Positions 48,695 through 60,700 of a DNA stretch of 64,000 nt are shown piece by piece. The stretch comes from Rotaria sordida. Lineage: Eukaryota; Rotifera; Eurotatoria; Philodinida; Philodinidae. The position numbers and the translations under genes were made by a program. The notes beneath the pieces are model-generated. The model was not told the origin of the DNA. It made no database searches and saw only the letters and a list, made by a program, of their open reading frames with translations. Each line of letters begins with the position of its first letter. Position 1 is the stretch's first letter. The stretch covers positions 62,001 through 126,000 of the forward strand of contig CAJNOL010000163.1 in NCBI GenBank assembly GCA_905250125.1, written 5' to 3'.

Positions 48695-51460
48695 ATGAAG
48701 ACAACTAATATTTGTTATTTCTACACAATGTTACATTTTCTTACTAAAATTCTATTTTTAACATTATTAATATTTATTTATTGTGAATTTATTATTTATT
48801 ATTTTGTTTTATTGGGTTGTTCATGGTCACAATTATCTAAACTTGATCAAGATTTTACAATTTCATCACCAAAAGATCCAAGTAAAAAACCATTACATGT
48901 TATGTTAATTGCTGATACACATTTACTTAGTTCATATGAAGGTCATTGGTTTAATAAATTACGTCGTGACTGGCAAATGTATCGTTCATTTCAATCGGCA
49001 ATTTTTTTATTTGAACCACATATTATTTTTTTTCTTGGTGACTTAACTAATACAGGTCAATGGTATTCAGATAAAGAATGGAATAAAACTATTCAACGAT
49101 TTCATTCTTTATTTTCAGTATCATCTAATATACGTTTATATGTTCTTGCCGGTAATCATGACATTGGTTTTCATTTTGATGTAACTGATAAAAATTTAAA
49201 ACGTTTTGAACAAACATTTCAAACACCACATGTTCGTTTATTAACTATTGATGATGATAATATACATTTCGTATTAATTAATTCAATAGCATTTGAAGGT
49301 GATCAATGTCGTTTATGTGAACGTGCTGATCATGAATTAAATACAATTATTAATGAACTTAGTCAAACTGATATATTGACTAAACCAGTATTATTATCAC
49401 ATTTTCCTTTGTATCGTTCATCAGATGCTAATTGCTCACGACAATCATTGACAACATTAAAAGTAAATTTGTTGTTTTTGATTGATCATTAATTTAAAGA
49501 GTAGTTCTCGCATGAATTAGATTTGTTCGAGTATATAGATTTTTTGCATTAAACTATTCATAAGACGTTTGAGTGAGGATGAGTAACTTCAAACCTAAAT
49601 GATGGAATCAATTATAGGTCGATTGTAATTTCCACTGGTAAAAAATAATATTAATTATTCCATAATTTCAAACAAACATTTAAACCAATAACAAAATCAA
49701 AACAAGTTAATAATTGTCTTTTCAACAAATTTGAAACTTATGAATGAATTTTAAAGTAGGACATATCCGTTCTTCATAATTTGAAGTTCTCTATTTATGG
49801 TTGTGATTTAAGTGATTATAAAAATATATACAAATGATCAGTACATGAATTATCAATATTGAATTGCAAAATGGTCAGTTTATCATATATATATATATAT
49901 ATGTAATAGGAAAAAATTCAGATTTGATCAATGGAAACTATAGACTTTATCAACAGAATTTTTTTATCTATATAAAATAGATTATGGATTTTATTTTATT
50001 GACACTCGTGCCCACACCTAAACCCATCCCATCCCAAACTTACACGCTTTATAATCATCGTGCTCAGCTTCAGCTTTATATAAACAGTGACTTTTTTCAT
50101 TGTCTACATGATATAGCAGATAAATACTTCCTCTGCATTAAGATCCACGACTAGAGACGTACAAGACCAAGTTTTTTGGTCTCTCTCCGTCCCCAGTCTA
50201 CAGAAAACGATTCCAGAATTTATTCGTATCACATCTAAAAAAGCTTCTTCAACACTTGTTTGTTGATTTATTTTGCCGACAATTAGCAATTTTTTAGGTC
50301 ATCTCTCTTGAATTATGTTCTGATTGATGATTTATGAGATCATCTGCTTAGAATCATAAAATATTTAACTATAATCTTTGGTGCCAGTTGGGACAACTTT
50401 TTTTCTCGTAGTCTGGATCCCGATATCAGCAATTTCTCTTTCCTGTGGCCTTGGTCTTGTTACACTTCCAAATTCTAATCTCATTCATCTCTGCTCATGG
50501 CAGTTGGCTTTATTGCATCTGTAATAAATTGCTCCGTCATTTTCTGTTTAGTTCGTATAATGTTTTGACCATTCATCTTCAATTGATGCTTCTGCTTCAT
50601 TAATATTATCAAATGTAGCCTCGTCAACCCAATATTGTAATCTATTTTTCTAACAAGATCTTTCATTTCCGTTTATTTCTTAATTTTCTTTCACAATCTT
50701 CTCATCTGATGCAGTACTTTCATATTGAGCAACTTGTACTACGTTCATTCTGTTTACTCGTGAACTCTAAGCTGAAGTTGAAGGAAAAGATAGAAGCAAA
50801 GGGTATCTAGAGATCTATGCCATACATAGCATAACACATTTCAATTTCTATACTTATCCTTTGATTTAATTAACTCTTAGTAAATTTTATTTACTGATTT
50901 TTTTTTAGAACCTATTAACAAGCCTGATTTATTTTTCTACCTGCCTATTTGAGTAATTTACTGATTTTATAATTATGTAACTTACTAATCATTTCATCTA
51001 TTTGACAAACTAAATATTTTGTTTTCTTTATTTTTTCTAAATTATATCTATATTAATTTTTTAGTCTACTTCACAATATCCAACACATAAGGAACGTTAT
51101 GATGTTCTTTCACAAGAAGCAACTAAACATCTTTTAACAACAATCAAACCTCGTCTTGTTTTTACAGCTCATACACATAGATATTGTTATACAGAACATA
51201 ATAATAAAGATGGTAAAATAATTCCCGAATGGACAGTACCATCATTTTCTTGGCAAAATCGAGATGATCCATCATTTATGCTTTTATCAATAACAACAAA
51301 TAATCAACGTGTATCACATTGTTATTTGCCACGTGAAACGACAATTTTTTGGTCATATGCTATTGGTGGTTTTCTTCTTACTTTTTATATACTATTTGGA
51401 GGACGAAGACCATTTTATTTAGTTGCTTGTTGTTTTTTAAGAAAAATGTTTAAAATATAG
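48695..51460 (+). CDS. MPPE1: Metallophosphoesterase 1 (PGAP5-type GPI-anchor remodelling enzyme)
   Basis: Dimetal phosphoesterase that in animals removes ethanolamine phosphate from the second mannose of GPI anchors in the ER/ERGIC, allowing export of GPI proteins. Two exons, 48695-49462 and 51065-51460, give 387 aa (human about 396). An alternative start is Met12. An N-terminal membrane segment (about 13-41) precedes the metal ligands Asp74/His76 (IADTH), Asp116 (FLGDLTNTG), Asn154/His155 (AGNHD), the HFPLYRSSDANCS segment and TAHTH in exon 2. The downstream signature VPSFSWQNRDDPSFM is diagnostic of MPPE1. A C-terminal membrane helix (YAIGGFLLTFYILFGG) and a basic end (RKMFKI) complete the type II/III topology. 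The 1.6-kb intron is unusually long and carries a transposase-like relic. The DUF3253 gene starts 50 bp after the stop. Confidence 0.94.
50485..50748 (-). pseudogene. Decayed MULE/FLYWCH-like transposase fragment inside the MPPE1 intron
   Basis: A single minus-strand frame from ATG at 50746-50748 gives MNVVQVAQYESTASDEKIVK and, past two stops, RLQYWVDEATFDNINEAEAS, IEDEWSKHYTN, a stop, then ENDGAIYYRCNKANCHEQR and a final stop. The pattern of a Trp-containing stretch leading to xxYYRCNK recalls the N-terminal DNA-binding region of MULE-type transposases common in rotifer genomes (family memory, not a search). Three internal in-frame stops show it is dead. The rest of the intron (49463-50484 and 50749-51064) is AT-rich; an open minus frame at 50104-50289 may belong to the same relic. 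Confidence 0.45.
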
Positions 51461-51510
51461 AAAAAAAAAGAAAAGAAAACGAAAGCAAAGTTAATTGTAT
51501 TCTATTACAG

Positions 51511-51771
51511 ATGTCTAATAATACTAATCATTTAAATGAAATCATTATATCTATGGCAAAAAAACGAGGTTTAAATAAAACATTTTGTCCATCAGAAATT
51601 GCTCGACAATTAGCATTAAAAGAAAATCATTGGCGTTCATTAATAGAATCTGTTCGATTAGCTGCTACTGAGCTTATTGATAAAGGTCAATTAGTATGCA
51701 AACAACATGGTGAAATAGTTGATATTCGAACAGCAAAAGGACCTATTCGATTACAAATAGCTTCTGATTGA
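51511..51771 (+). CDS. DUF3253 family protein, intronless, bacterial-type
   Basis: An 86-aa protein matching the DUF3253 pattern along its length: IISMAKKRG, TFCPSEIARQL, HWRSLIESVRLAATELIDKG, then IVDIRTAKGPIRLQI. The fold is predicted to be a small winged-helix-like helical domain; biochemical function is unknown. The family is known mainly from bacteria. The ATG follows directly after TATTCTATTACAG, an acceptor-like AG, and only 50 bp separate it from the MPPE1 stop with no AATAAA in between. That suggests a downstream gene in a polycistronic unit resolved by spliced-leader trans-splicing. Codons are AT-ending like the host genes, so any transfer is old. Lack of introns fits a transferred gene but is weak evidence in so short an ORF. 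Confidence 0.85.
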   Translation: MSNNTNHLNEIIISMAKKRGLNKTFCPSEIARQLALKENHWRSLIESVRLAATELIDKGQLVCKQHGEIVDIRTAKGPIRLQIASD

Positions 51772-52537
51772 AAATATTTCTTTGTAAAATTCCTTGTCTT
51801 TTTTTTTCTGTATTAATGTCTATTGCAAACTAAATCAATATCTTGTTAAATGAAAGAATATTGTCGTATATCTGTCATTATAATAGTGGACGAAATTTTT
51901 CGTACGATTTTCAAATAAAATTATTTTTCTGTGAAAATATTTAAAAAAAGATACAGAATTCAAATGGATGAATAGAAGAAAAACACGAGCTACATTTTAG
52001 TGAATGAAACTTTTCAAAGGACAACTCTCTTTGAAACAACTTGCTAACTTTACGATTGATATCCCATGATACATAGATATACTACAGACAATGACTGTAC
52101 TATTGACAAAAAATGCACATCAAAACAGCTTTTTCATGAAGTTTACACTTAAAACAAAATTGTATGAAGTATTTAATCCAGTATTATTGTATATCAAATT
52201 GAACTTATTATTGAATTGCATAGATTCAAGAAAGCACATATATAGATTCTTTTTCTTTTAAACTTCATTTCTTGTTTTTCTTTTTATTTGTATAAAAGTT
52301 CATCGATATTCATTCTGCATTTTTGATTTTTTTCTTGTCAGAAGACTGTTTCTTTTTTTTTCTGATGAATCTGGTGAATGTTTTTAAAAAACGAGTGTTA
52401 TTAACAATAACAATAGTAACAACAAACGACAACAAGAATAAGTAATAAGTAGAAAAAAAACCAAACACACACACAAAAGATTGCCTACGGAGGGAGAAAA
52501 AAAGACATAAGTTTAGTCATTTGTTCGCATTTCCATA
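51772..52537. other. Convergent intergenic region
   Basis: 766 bp between the 3' ends of DUF3253 (plus) and CCT3 (minus). A/T-rich, with A-runs and CA repeats near 52460-52480. No gene seen. Confidence 0.5.
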
Positions 52538-55082
52538 TTAATCTTTGTTTGATTCGTCGGTTGGTTTATTTTCATCTTCATCTTTTTTCTTCTTACCATC
52601 ACCTTGTCCAGTTGATTCAGTTAATGTACTTGCTTTCTTTGTACCCGATACAATATCATCAATACGAAGTAATAAAATAGCAGTCTAAAAATAAATTTAA
52701 TTTTTTTTTATTTAAAAACAAAAAAAGAAAGAACTAAATTTATTTTACTTCAATTGCTGTTTTAATTGTTTGCATTTTAACAGTAATTGGTTCCCAAATA
52801 CCAAATTTATGCATATCAACTAATTGACCTGTTTCACCATCAATACCCCATGTAAATTGATCAGGTTGTTGATGATGTTTAGCACGAAGTGTTGTTAATT
52901 GTTTAACAACATTACCACCACAATTTTGTATTAATGTTCGTGGAATTATTTCTAATGCACGACTAACAGCTTTATATGGATATTTTTCAACACCTTTAAA
53001 AAATTCATCATTTGCTGTACCACCATTTGTATTTTCACTACTACTCATTGCATCAAGTGCTCTAAATTAAATTAAGATGATTTTAAAAAAAAAAGAATAT
53101 TCTTATAATAGATAAAACCTTGAAAGTGCCATTTCAACAGCACCACCACCTGGTGTTAAACGTGATTCAAGCATAACATTACGTGTTACATTCATAGCAT
53201 CTTGAAAATTACGTTCAATTTCATTTAATACATCTTTATTTGCACCACGTAATATAATAGTACATGCTTTAGGATTTTTACATTGATCAAAAAATGTATA
53301 ATATCTTAAAAACAAAATAATTTCTTGTAAAGAAAAAAAATTTTGCTTTTTCTATTTTCTTACTCGTCGCCAATTTTACGTATTTCAAAAAGACCACAAC
53401 CAGTACCAACATCATCTTCTTTTAAATCTGCTGTATCATTAACAATTGATGCACCAGTTGCACGTGAAATTCGATTATTATCAGATTTTTTCGTACGACG
53501 TACAGCTGATATACCAGCAGCAGCCAAATAATGTGCAGCAACATCTAAAATAAATATTTTTTTCTTTCAAAAATAAAAACAAACTTTTTTTTAAATATTT
53601 CTATTTACCCGAAATTCCTTTTTCAGTTACAACAACATCTGGTTTAACAGCAATGATATCTTGACACATTCCACGAATACTTTCTTCTTCTAATTGTAAC
53701 ATTCGTCTATATATTTAAATTAAATTTATAAGAAAATACAAGTAATATACAATAAACATACGTAAAATCAGGTTCACCACTAAATTCAAGTGATGTTTGA
53801 CTTTCACCTTTTTTATATTCAAGTGAACAATCAAGTAAAATAATACGAGGATTTTCAATACGTCTAAATATTCAAATAAAGAAAAGAAAAAAACAACAGT
53901 TAATTTGTATCATATTTTTATCTATTGATGTATACCGTTTCATTTTTGGATGAACAACATCTTTATTAAGCATAGCACCTTTAAGTAAATATGAATCTTC
54001 AACTGAACCGCCAGGAATCTATATATTCAAAAACAAAGAAAGATTATTAATTAAAAATCTATTAAAATAACAAACTTTTTCAAAACGAGCATAACGTTTT
54101 ATATCAATTTCTCGGCGACCATTTTCATCAACAATAATTGTTTGTATTGCATCAAGTGATATTTGACAAGCTAAATCACTCCTAAAATAATTTATGAATT
54201 ATAAATATAAAATTCTGATTTTTTTTTTCTTGAGTCTAAATCAATAAACTAACCATCTTGATAAATATTTTGTTCCAATACAACTTTTAACAACACGTAA
54301 CATTTCATCACGATTTTTAACATCAACTGGTATACTAGCTTTTGTTTTCATTATTTCAATACAATCTTCAAGTGCTTTACGATATGCACGTATAACAACA
54401 GTTGCATGTAAACCTTGTTGAAGATACTGTTCAGTTTGAGCCAATAATTCACCAGCTAGATTTTTTTTGAATAAAAAATACAAAAAAAAAACATATTTAT
54501 TGAAACAAAATTTTGTTTTTTTCATTACCTAAAATAATAACACTTGTTGTACCATCACCAACTTCTTCATCTTGTGTTCGACTTATTTCAATCATTGATT
54601 TACCAGCTGGATGTTGAACTTGAATCTAGAATAAACAAACAAACAAAAAACAAAAATAAAGAAATTTCAAAATATGAAATTATTTTCATTTACTTCACGT
54701 AAAATAGCATTTCCATCATTTGTTAAAACAATACCACCCATAGGATCAAGAACCATCTATTAAAATATATAGTGATTAGTAGAAAGAATTTTAGAATATA
54801 TATATATATACTTTGAGCATAGCTCGTGGACCAAGACATGTACGAATTGTATCGGCAATTGTCTTTGAAATAAAAATAAAATAGTTTAAAGAATTCAAAA
54901 ACTACACAAAAATTAATACTTTAGCAGCAAATATATTGCTAAATTGAGCTTTTTTGCCTTGATCTCGTTTTGTATTTGCATCTTGAAAAGAAAAAAAATT
55001 ACAATATTTCAATTAATTAAAAAAGAATTGAATTACTTAAAACCATTATTGGTTGAGAACTACCAGCACCTCCGAACATCAT
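52538..55082 (-). CDS. CCT3: Chaperonin CCT subunit gamma
   Basis: Subunit of the cytosolic TRiC/CCT chaperonin, which folds actin, tubulin and other clients with ATP. Fourteen exons in transcript order: 55037-55082, 54920-54981, 54812-54862, 54694-54756, 54529-54625, 54254-54455, 54076-54181, 53936-54018, 53762-53863, 53609-53706, 53364-53544, 53119-53304, 52749-53061, 52538-52684; 1,737 nt, 578 aa. ATP-site motifs are present: MVLDPMGGIVLTNDGNAIL, DEEVGDGTTSVIIL with the catalytic Asp, and LTPGGGAVEMALS. Gamma-specific stretches: TRTDNN-like RRTKKSDNNRIS, KACTIILRGANKDVL, EIIPRTLIQNCGG, TWGIDGETGQLVDM. An insert of about 15 residues (SSSENTNGGTANDEFFK) lies in exon 13 and the tail is Lys/Glu/Asp-rich, explaining the extra length over about 545 aa. 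Two ATGs are adjacent at 55077-55082. Confidence 0.96.
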
Positions 55083-56167
55083 TTTTAATTCCTGTTTTTT
55101 TTTAAACTAAAACCTATGTAATCGATATAGAAAGAAAAAAACAACAAGAAAGTTCTTTATGTACGTGATGATTAAATGAAAAAGAAGTATATTGTTTATT
55201 CCTCTATTTACCATTACAGTCCACCGTTGTTAGGATAACGATGGAATAATTATTAGTTGTCCGCAATCTATTGAAAATAAAATAAAATTTATCATCAGCC
55301 AGTGACATCTATTGCAAAAGTAAAACCTTATACCATAAATAAATTTTTAATACTGTCGGATGAAATTAAAGATTTTATTAATATGAAATAGAAATAGGTT
55401 AATCTGAAATTTTACTGTCGAAACATTAAATTGTTGGATTGTAATGTTGTTATCGAAAACATATCTGAATTTTCCTTTTCAGATTTCAAATGAAAAAAAA
55501 ACCAATACGTCTGAAAACATAAATTCCAAATGATCATAAAATATATAATTTCTAAAACTTTGCAAAAAAAATCTGTATATATTTGATTAATGTCAAAGAG
55601 AACTAAAAAATTTTGACTTCGGAAATTATTGCATCCTATTCACTTGACTATGTTTCAGTAGGTCAGAGTAAAGTCTTGAACATAAATTCACTTTATACTT
55701 GGAAGATTTTATATTTGTTTCCTTCCATAGTTCTAAATAAATACATGTTCCGGTCGACATTAATCAAAGAAAATGTTTCACATCATATTAAATATTGATT
55801 CTATTAGTAGAGAAAGCACTTTTTTCCTCTCTCTCTCTCTCTTAATTCATAGTGACAATTGTTTTTATAATTTTTCGTATTAAATTTACTTGTTAAGTTG
55901 AAGCATTTTGTGTCGTCGTGCGGTCGCCGTAGGGTTTTAAACATTACACTGTTATTTTTGTTCTTTTACTTTTTTTTTTTTTCTAAAACGAGAACGTGTT
56001 TGTTAAGTAAAAGAGACGAAGAAGAAAAAGTAACCAAGACAATCTCGTTCTTTCATCCCGTCTTCATTTTCTTTATACATCAACTCTAGACAGAAGCAGT
56101 TAGGAACAAAGAAGAAACACAAAAAAAAAACGAATTCATTTGAATAATAGTGTATTGTTATAAAACA
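55083..56167. other. Divergent intergenic region between CCT3 and the MORN gene
   Basis: 1.1 kb containing the promoters of both genes. Features: a CT-rich run near 55826-55841 and a pyrimidine-rich stretch at 55950-55982. No coding segment. A motif AAACAG lies nine bases upstream of the CCT3 start on the minus strand. Confidence 0.5.
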
Positions 56168-56638
56168 ATGACGGATAGTTCATCAACCAAATCACCAACA
56201 TCACATCATACATCATCATTTGTTCCAACTAATTCATCTAAACATCATTCAAATTCATTTATGTTTGCTAATGGTGATCAATATGATGGTGAATATATAC
56301 TTACAGACGAAGGTCAAATCATGCGTCATGGTCATGGTAAACATACAAGTGCTGATCAACAACTTATTTATGAAGGTACATGGAATCGAGATAAAATGCA
56401 TGGAACAGGACGATTAACTTATGGAAATGGAACATCATATGATGGAGAATTTCAATCGAATTATTTTGAAGGTTTAGGTACATATACATGGCCAGATGGA
56501 GCACAATATACAGGCATGTGGCAAGGTTCAAGAGCGATAGGTAAAGCAGAATATACAGGACCAGTTTTGGGTGTACCATTTGTTGGTACAGCTAATGGAC
56601 AAATAGCACATATGCGATATAAAGTGTCTTCTTTATAA
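56168..56638 (+). CDS. MORN-repeat protein (MORN2-like), single exon
   Basis: A 156-aa protein starting MTDSSSTKSPTSHH. About 30 N-terminal residues are Ser/His-rich and unstructured. From about residue 37 come MORN repeats: FANGDQYDGEYILTDEG; YEGTWNRDKMHGTGRLTYGNG; YDGEFQSNYFEGLGTYTWPDG (each a repeat of about 23 residues with the YxGxW/F...G.G.....G pattern); then a partial YTGMWQGSRAIGKAEYTG. MORN repeats bind membranes or proteins, and MORN2 relatives act in phagocytosis and sperm. The closest counterpart is probably MORN2, which is shorter in mammals (about 79 aa). Its position next to ciliary-type genes is only suggestive. Intronless. Confidence 0.82.
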   Translation: MTDSSSTKSPTSHHTSSFVPTNSSKHHSNSFMFANGDQYDGEYILTDEGQIMRHGHGKHTSADQQLIYEGTWNRDKMHGTGRLTYGNGTSYDGEFQSNYFEGLGTYTWPDGAQYTGMWQGSRAIGKAEYTGPVLGVPFVGTANGQIAHMRYKVSSL

Positions 56639-57794
56639 GAAAAAAAAAATTTGTTCTTTCATATAAACGAATTTATAAACTCGGTGTAATAAATATGTTA
56701 TTGGTTTTGTTTGTCTTTCATAAAAAAAAGAGAAAAAATAAAAAGAAAACTTCATTAGAATTGTATTCAAATTAAATTAATTTATATCTTATTGTAAATA
56801 TACTTTTAAGAAAAACAATGTAAAAGATATAACTCAAATATCAATTTATGGATGAATTTTTATTTTATATTGATGATAAAAAAAACACATATTAGTCGTA
56901 TTGTTAATTTTATTACAAGAGAAATGATCTAATAATTCACATCAGATATCTAACTAAGATTTTACATATTGTATTTTGAATATTTGAGATAACTATTACA
57001 AATCGTTAAAAATGATATACTCAATGAACGAATGAAAATTGGATTGACTGTTTCAATAAAATAGTACACGAACTATTTTGCCGTTGTATTCAGTTAAGAT
57101 TAATTATTGAAAATTTTACTTCTCTTGCATTGAACAAAATGTTTAAATGAACTATTCCGAAGACCGAACTGTATATTTATCAAACTATATAAAGACTCTA
57201 GCAGAACGCTGTACAACTGTATGTAATCATTATTATTATTATTGCATATGTGAATAGGGATTCGTTTTTATGAGACAAAAGATAATGATTCTTCTTGAAG
57301 AAATCATAGTTTTCTCTATTTTACTGCTTCCATACGAAGTTATTTCTCTTACTTACACAATATATTGAATATTTTGACTAGGAAGAAAAATGAATGTAAA
57401 AAGTGTTGAATTGAAAAAAGATAATAAACAAAAGAATTTCTTATGGAAAATTTTGTTATTCCAAAACAATTACGTATCTACTAGCTAACTGATCCATAAT
57501 CATCAAAATTATTCATATTTTTTATTGCCTTCTAGTGACCTCTTCTAACAAGAATGCAATCTTAGAAGTTGTTACCATGCAACACCTCGTTTTTATGGTT
57601 GTATATATAGACACGTTTGAAACAAAAAAAGGTTTGTTTCGAATACAAGAAGTGCATTATAGGAAAAAGAAAGAAAGAAATAAATAAATAGTATATACTC
57701 ATTTTCTTTAAGTCCTTTTTGTGTTATAGTATTAATCTTTTTCTTTGCGTTCTGATTTCAGTAAATAAATAAGTGACATACAAAGAAATACAAG
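56639..57794. other. Intergenic region upstream of the ARL13B-like gene
   Basis: 1.15 kb, AT-rich. An acceptor-like GTTCTGATTTCAG ends near 57761, about 33 bases before the ATG, and could be a 5' UTR or trans-splice acceptor. No gene seen. Confidence 0.45.
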
Positions 57795-60700
57795 ATGGGT
57801 GCTGCCTCATGTAGAAACTCTAGATCATCTGAACAAAATCAAGTAAAAGAAGAAAGCAAGTAAGCCTATTACATATTCTGTTGTCTATGATTATCCAGAA
57901 AGATAATATTATATTCTAATTAGAATTATTCAAATATTCATTGCAAAAAAAGATTTCATTTAATTATATTTTCGTATATAAAAGCAGTCAGGTGTTCATA
58001 GAGAAAATCAACTTTAAGATAATTTAATCCTGATAAAAAAAAATCAATTGTAGAATAAAATAACTTTATGAAATTAATAAACTTTTTTTTATTTGATTTT
58101 TTTCCCTTTAGAAAAATTACTGTTGGTGTATTTGGTCTTGATAATGCCGGTAAAATAAAATTATTTTTTTGTTTTTTTTTTACATATTATTTTTCTCTTA
58201 AAAAACAAATTTTTTTATTGTTTTTATAGGTAAAACATCAGCTGTTAAAGCAATTGAAGGCTGTAAGATAAAAAACATATTTTTATATTTTCTTTTGTTT
58301 TTTAATATTCATTTAATTTTGTAGCTCGAACAAAAAATGTTGTACCAACAATCAATGCAAGTACATCAATGGTTCCATATCCAAAAACAACAAAACATGA
58401 CGAAAAATCTGAGGAACGTATAAAAATGATTGATGTAAGTGGTGAAAGAAAATATCGTGAACAATCATGGTCTGATTATTATGATGAAATACATGGTTTA
58501 ATATTTGTTATTGATGCAAGTGAAAACAAACGAATAAGAGAAAATAAAAATACACTTGAAGATTTACTTGGCAATGATAAACTTCGAAATAAACCAATAC
58601 TTATGTAAATTAAATAAAAATGAAATATTTCATCAATATCTTTTTATTTATTTATTTAGTTTGGCAAATAAACAAGATCTTAGAGGTGCTTTAAATAAAG
58701 AAGATGATATCAAAGAAAAACTTGAAATTGAACAATTAAGAATACGACATAAAATTGTAAATAAGATAATTAATCATAAAAAATTTTTGTTTTTTCTTGA
58801 ATTAAGTGTTTTTTTTTTATCTCATTTATTAAGAAATTTTGTACAGCAATACCAAATAAAGATAAAGGTGAAGATTCAATTCGAGAAGGTTTTTCATGGT
58901 TAATACAAACAATTGAAGATAATTATACGGATTTAAATTCACGTGTTAATAATGCAAAGAATTCTCAGCGACCAAAACCAATTGAAAGAAAACATGGGTA
59001 AAAATTATTAATAAGAGAAAAAAAAAACAATATCTATTTCTAATATTCATTTATTTTTCTATTAGAAAATTTGATGAATCAGATAGTGATGATGCAATTG
59101 TATATCCAAAAAAACGAACAACATCACCACCATTAAATAAATTTAATACAGATTATCGTTCAATAACTAATTCAACTAAATTACCAAATATAGATTTAAA
59201 TAAAACAAAACCAAAAATATCAGGTCATGATACATATAGTGAAGATGAGAATGATGATTATAATAATAATGTTCATTCTCGTGTACGTCCAGTTGTTTCT
59301 CCAGTTGATTTCGATAATAAATATCGTAATCATTCATTAAATCCATTAAATTCATCAACAACAAATACATTTAATAAGAAAAAAAAGAAACTTATTGGTC
59401 CTCCTAGTGGTAATAAAGATACATTAAGTAAAAAATCAAATGATAATGAACCAAAATCATATCGAGCATCATATGAACCATTTCCTGAAGAAGTACCATT
59501 TTCATCATCAACAAAAAAAACAATAAAAACTGATGATACCATGCCTAAACCATTTACAAGATCATCAATATCAAATGAACCAACAAAACGTCAAATAAGC
59601 CCACTTATTCATGATACAAAATCTTATCATAGTAGTTCAATATCAAAAGGAGCTAATTATAGTGATAATGATGATGATGATTTTAATCAAAAACAAAAAC
59701 ATAAAGTAAAAAAAAATAATTCTAATAATAAATCAAATATTTTATTTTGAAAATTTTAGTCAACAATTCCATCAAAAACTCGATTTGAAGATGATGATGA
59801 TAAAAAATATCCATCATCTTTATCAACAAATAAACCATTATCAACTTTCAAAAAATCAACATCAGGTATTTATGGTGCTGATGATGATGATGATGACGAT
59901 AAAATAAATAATAAAAATAATCGTCGTCCATTTGGAACTACTCCNNNNNNNNNNTGGAACTACTCCGACAATAACAACAGCAAAGAAATTCCAAAAGCAT
60001 GGTGATGATGACGATGATGAAAATGATTATTTAAAAAAAACAACATCTAAAACAACAAAACCTTTTGATTCAGATGATGATGATGATAAGAAGTATAATA
60101 AAACCAATCAAAGTTCATCAGATCGTTTTAATCTTAATAATGATTATCGTCGAATAACATCAAAACCACCACCATCTCCATTAATAACAACAAAAAAAAC
60201 AAAAGATGATGAAGATGATTTTCCATCAACATCATTATCGAAGCCTTTAAATCGTTCAAGATTTAACTATGATAATCATCTATCAACATTATCGAAGACA
60301 ACAACTCGTTCGACAACTGATGATGATAATGTTCGACCTTCATCCACATTGAAATCAAATATACATTCGAAATATAATGATGATGATGATGATTATGATA
60401 ATAATTTTAATCAAAAACAAAAACATAAAGTAAAAAAAGCATTCTAATAATAAAATGAATATTTCATTTTGGAAATTTTAGTCAACATTTCCATCAAAAA
60501 CTCGGTTTGAAGATGATGACGATGATAAAAAATATCCATCATCTTTATCAACAAATAAACCATTATCAACTTCCAAAAAATCAACATCAGGTATTTATGG
60601 TGCTGATGATGATGATGATGATGATAAAATAAATAATAAAAATAATCGTCGTCCATTTGGAACTACTCCGACAATAACAACAGCAAAGAAATTTCAAAAG

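Noticed and set aside
59706..59750. Possible natural C-terminus of the ARL13B-like protein at a TGA after SNILF
   Set aside because: GTAAAA donor and AAATTTTAG acceptor bracket this segment and the frame continues in the next exon; the arrangement recurs in the duplicate. Kept as the main alternative to test by RNA-seq.
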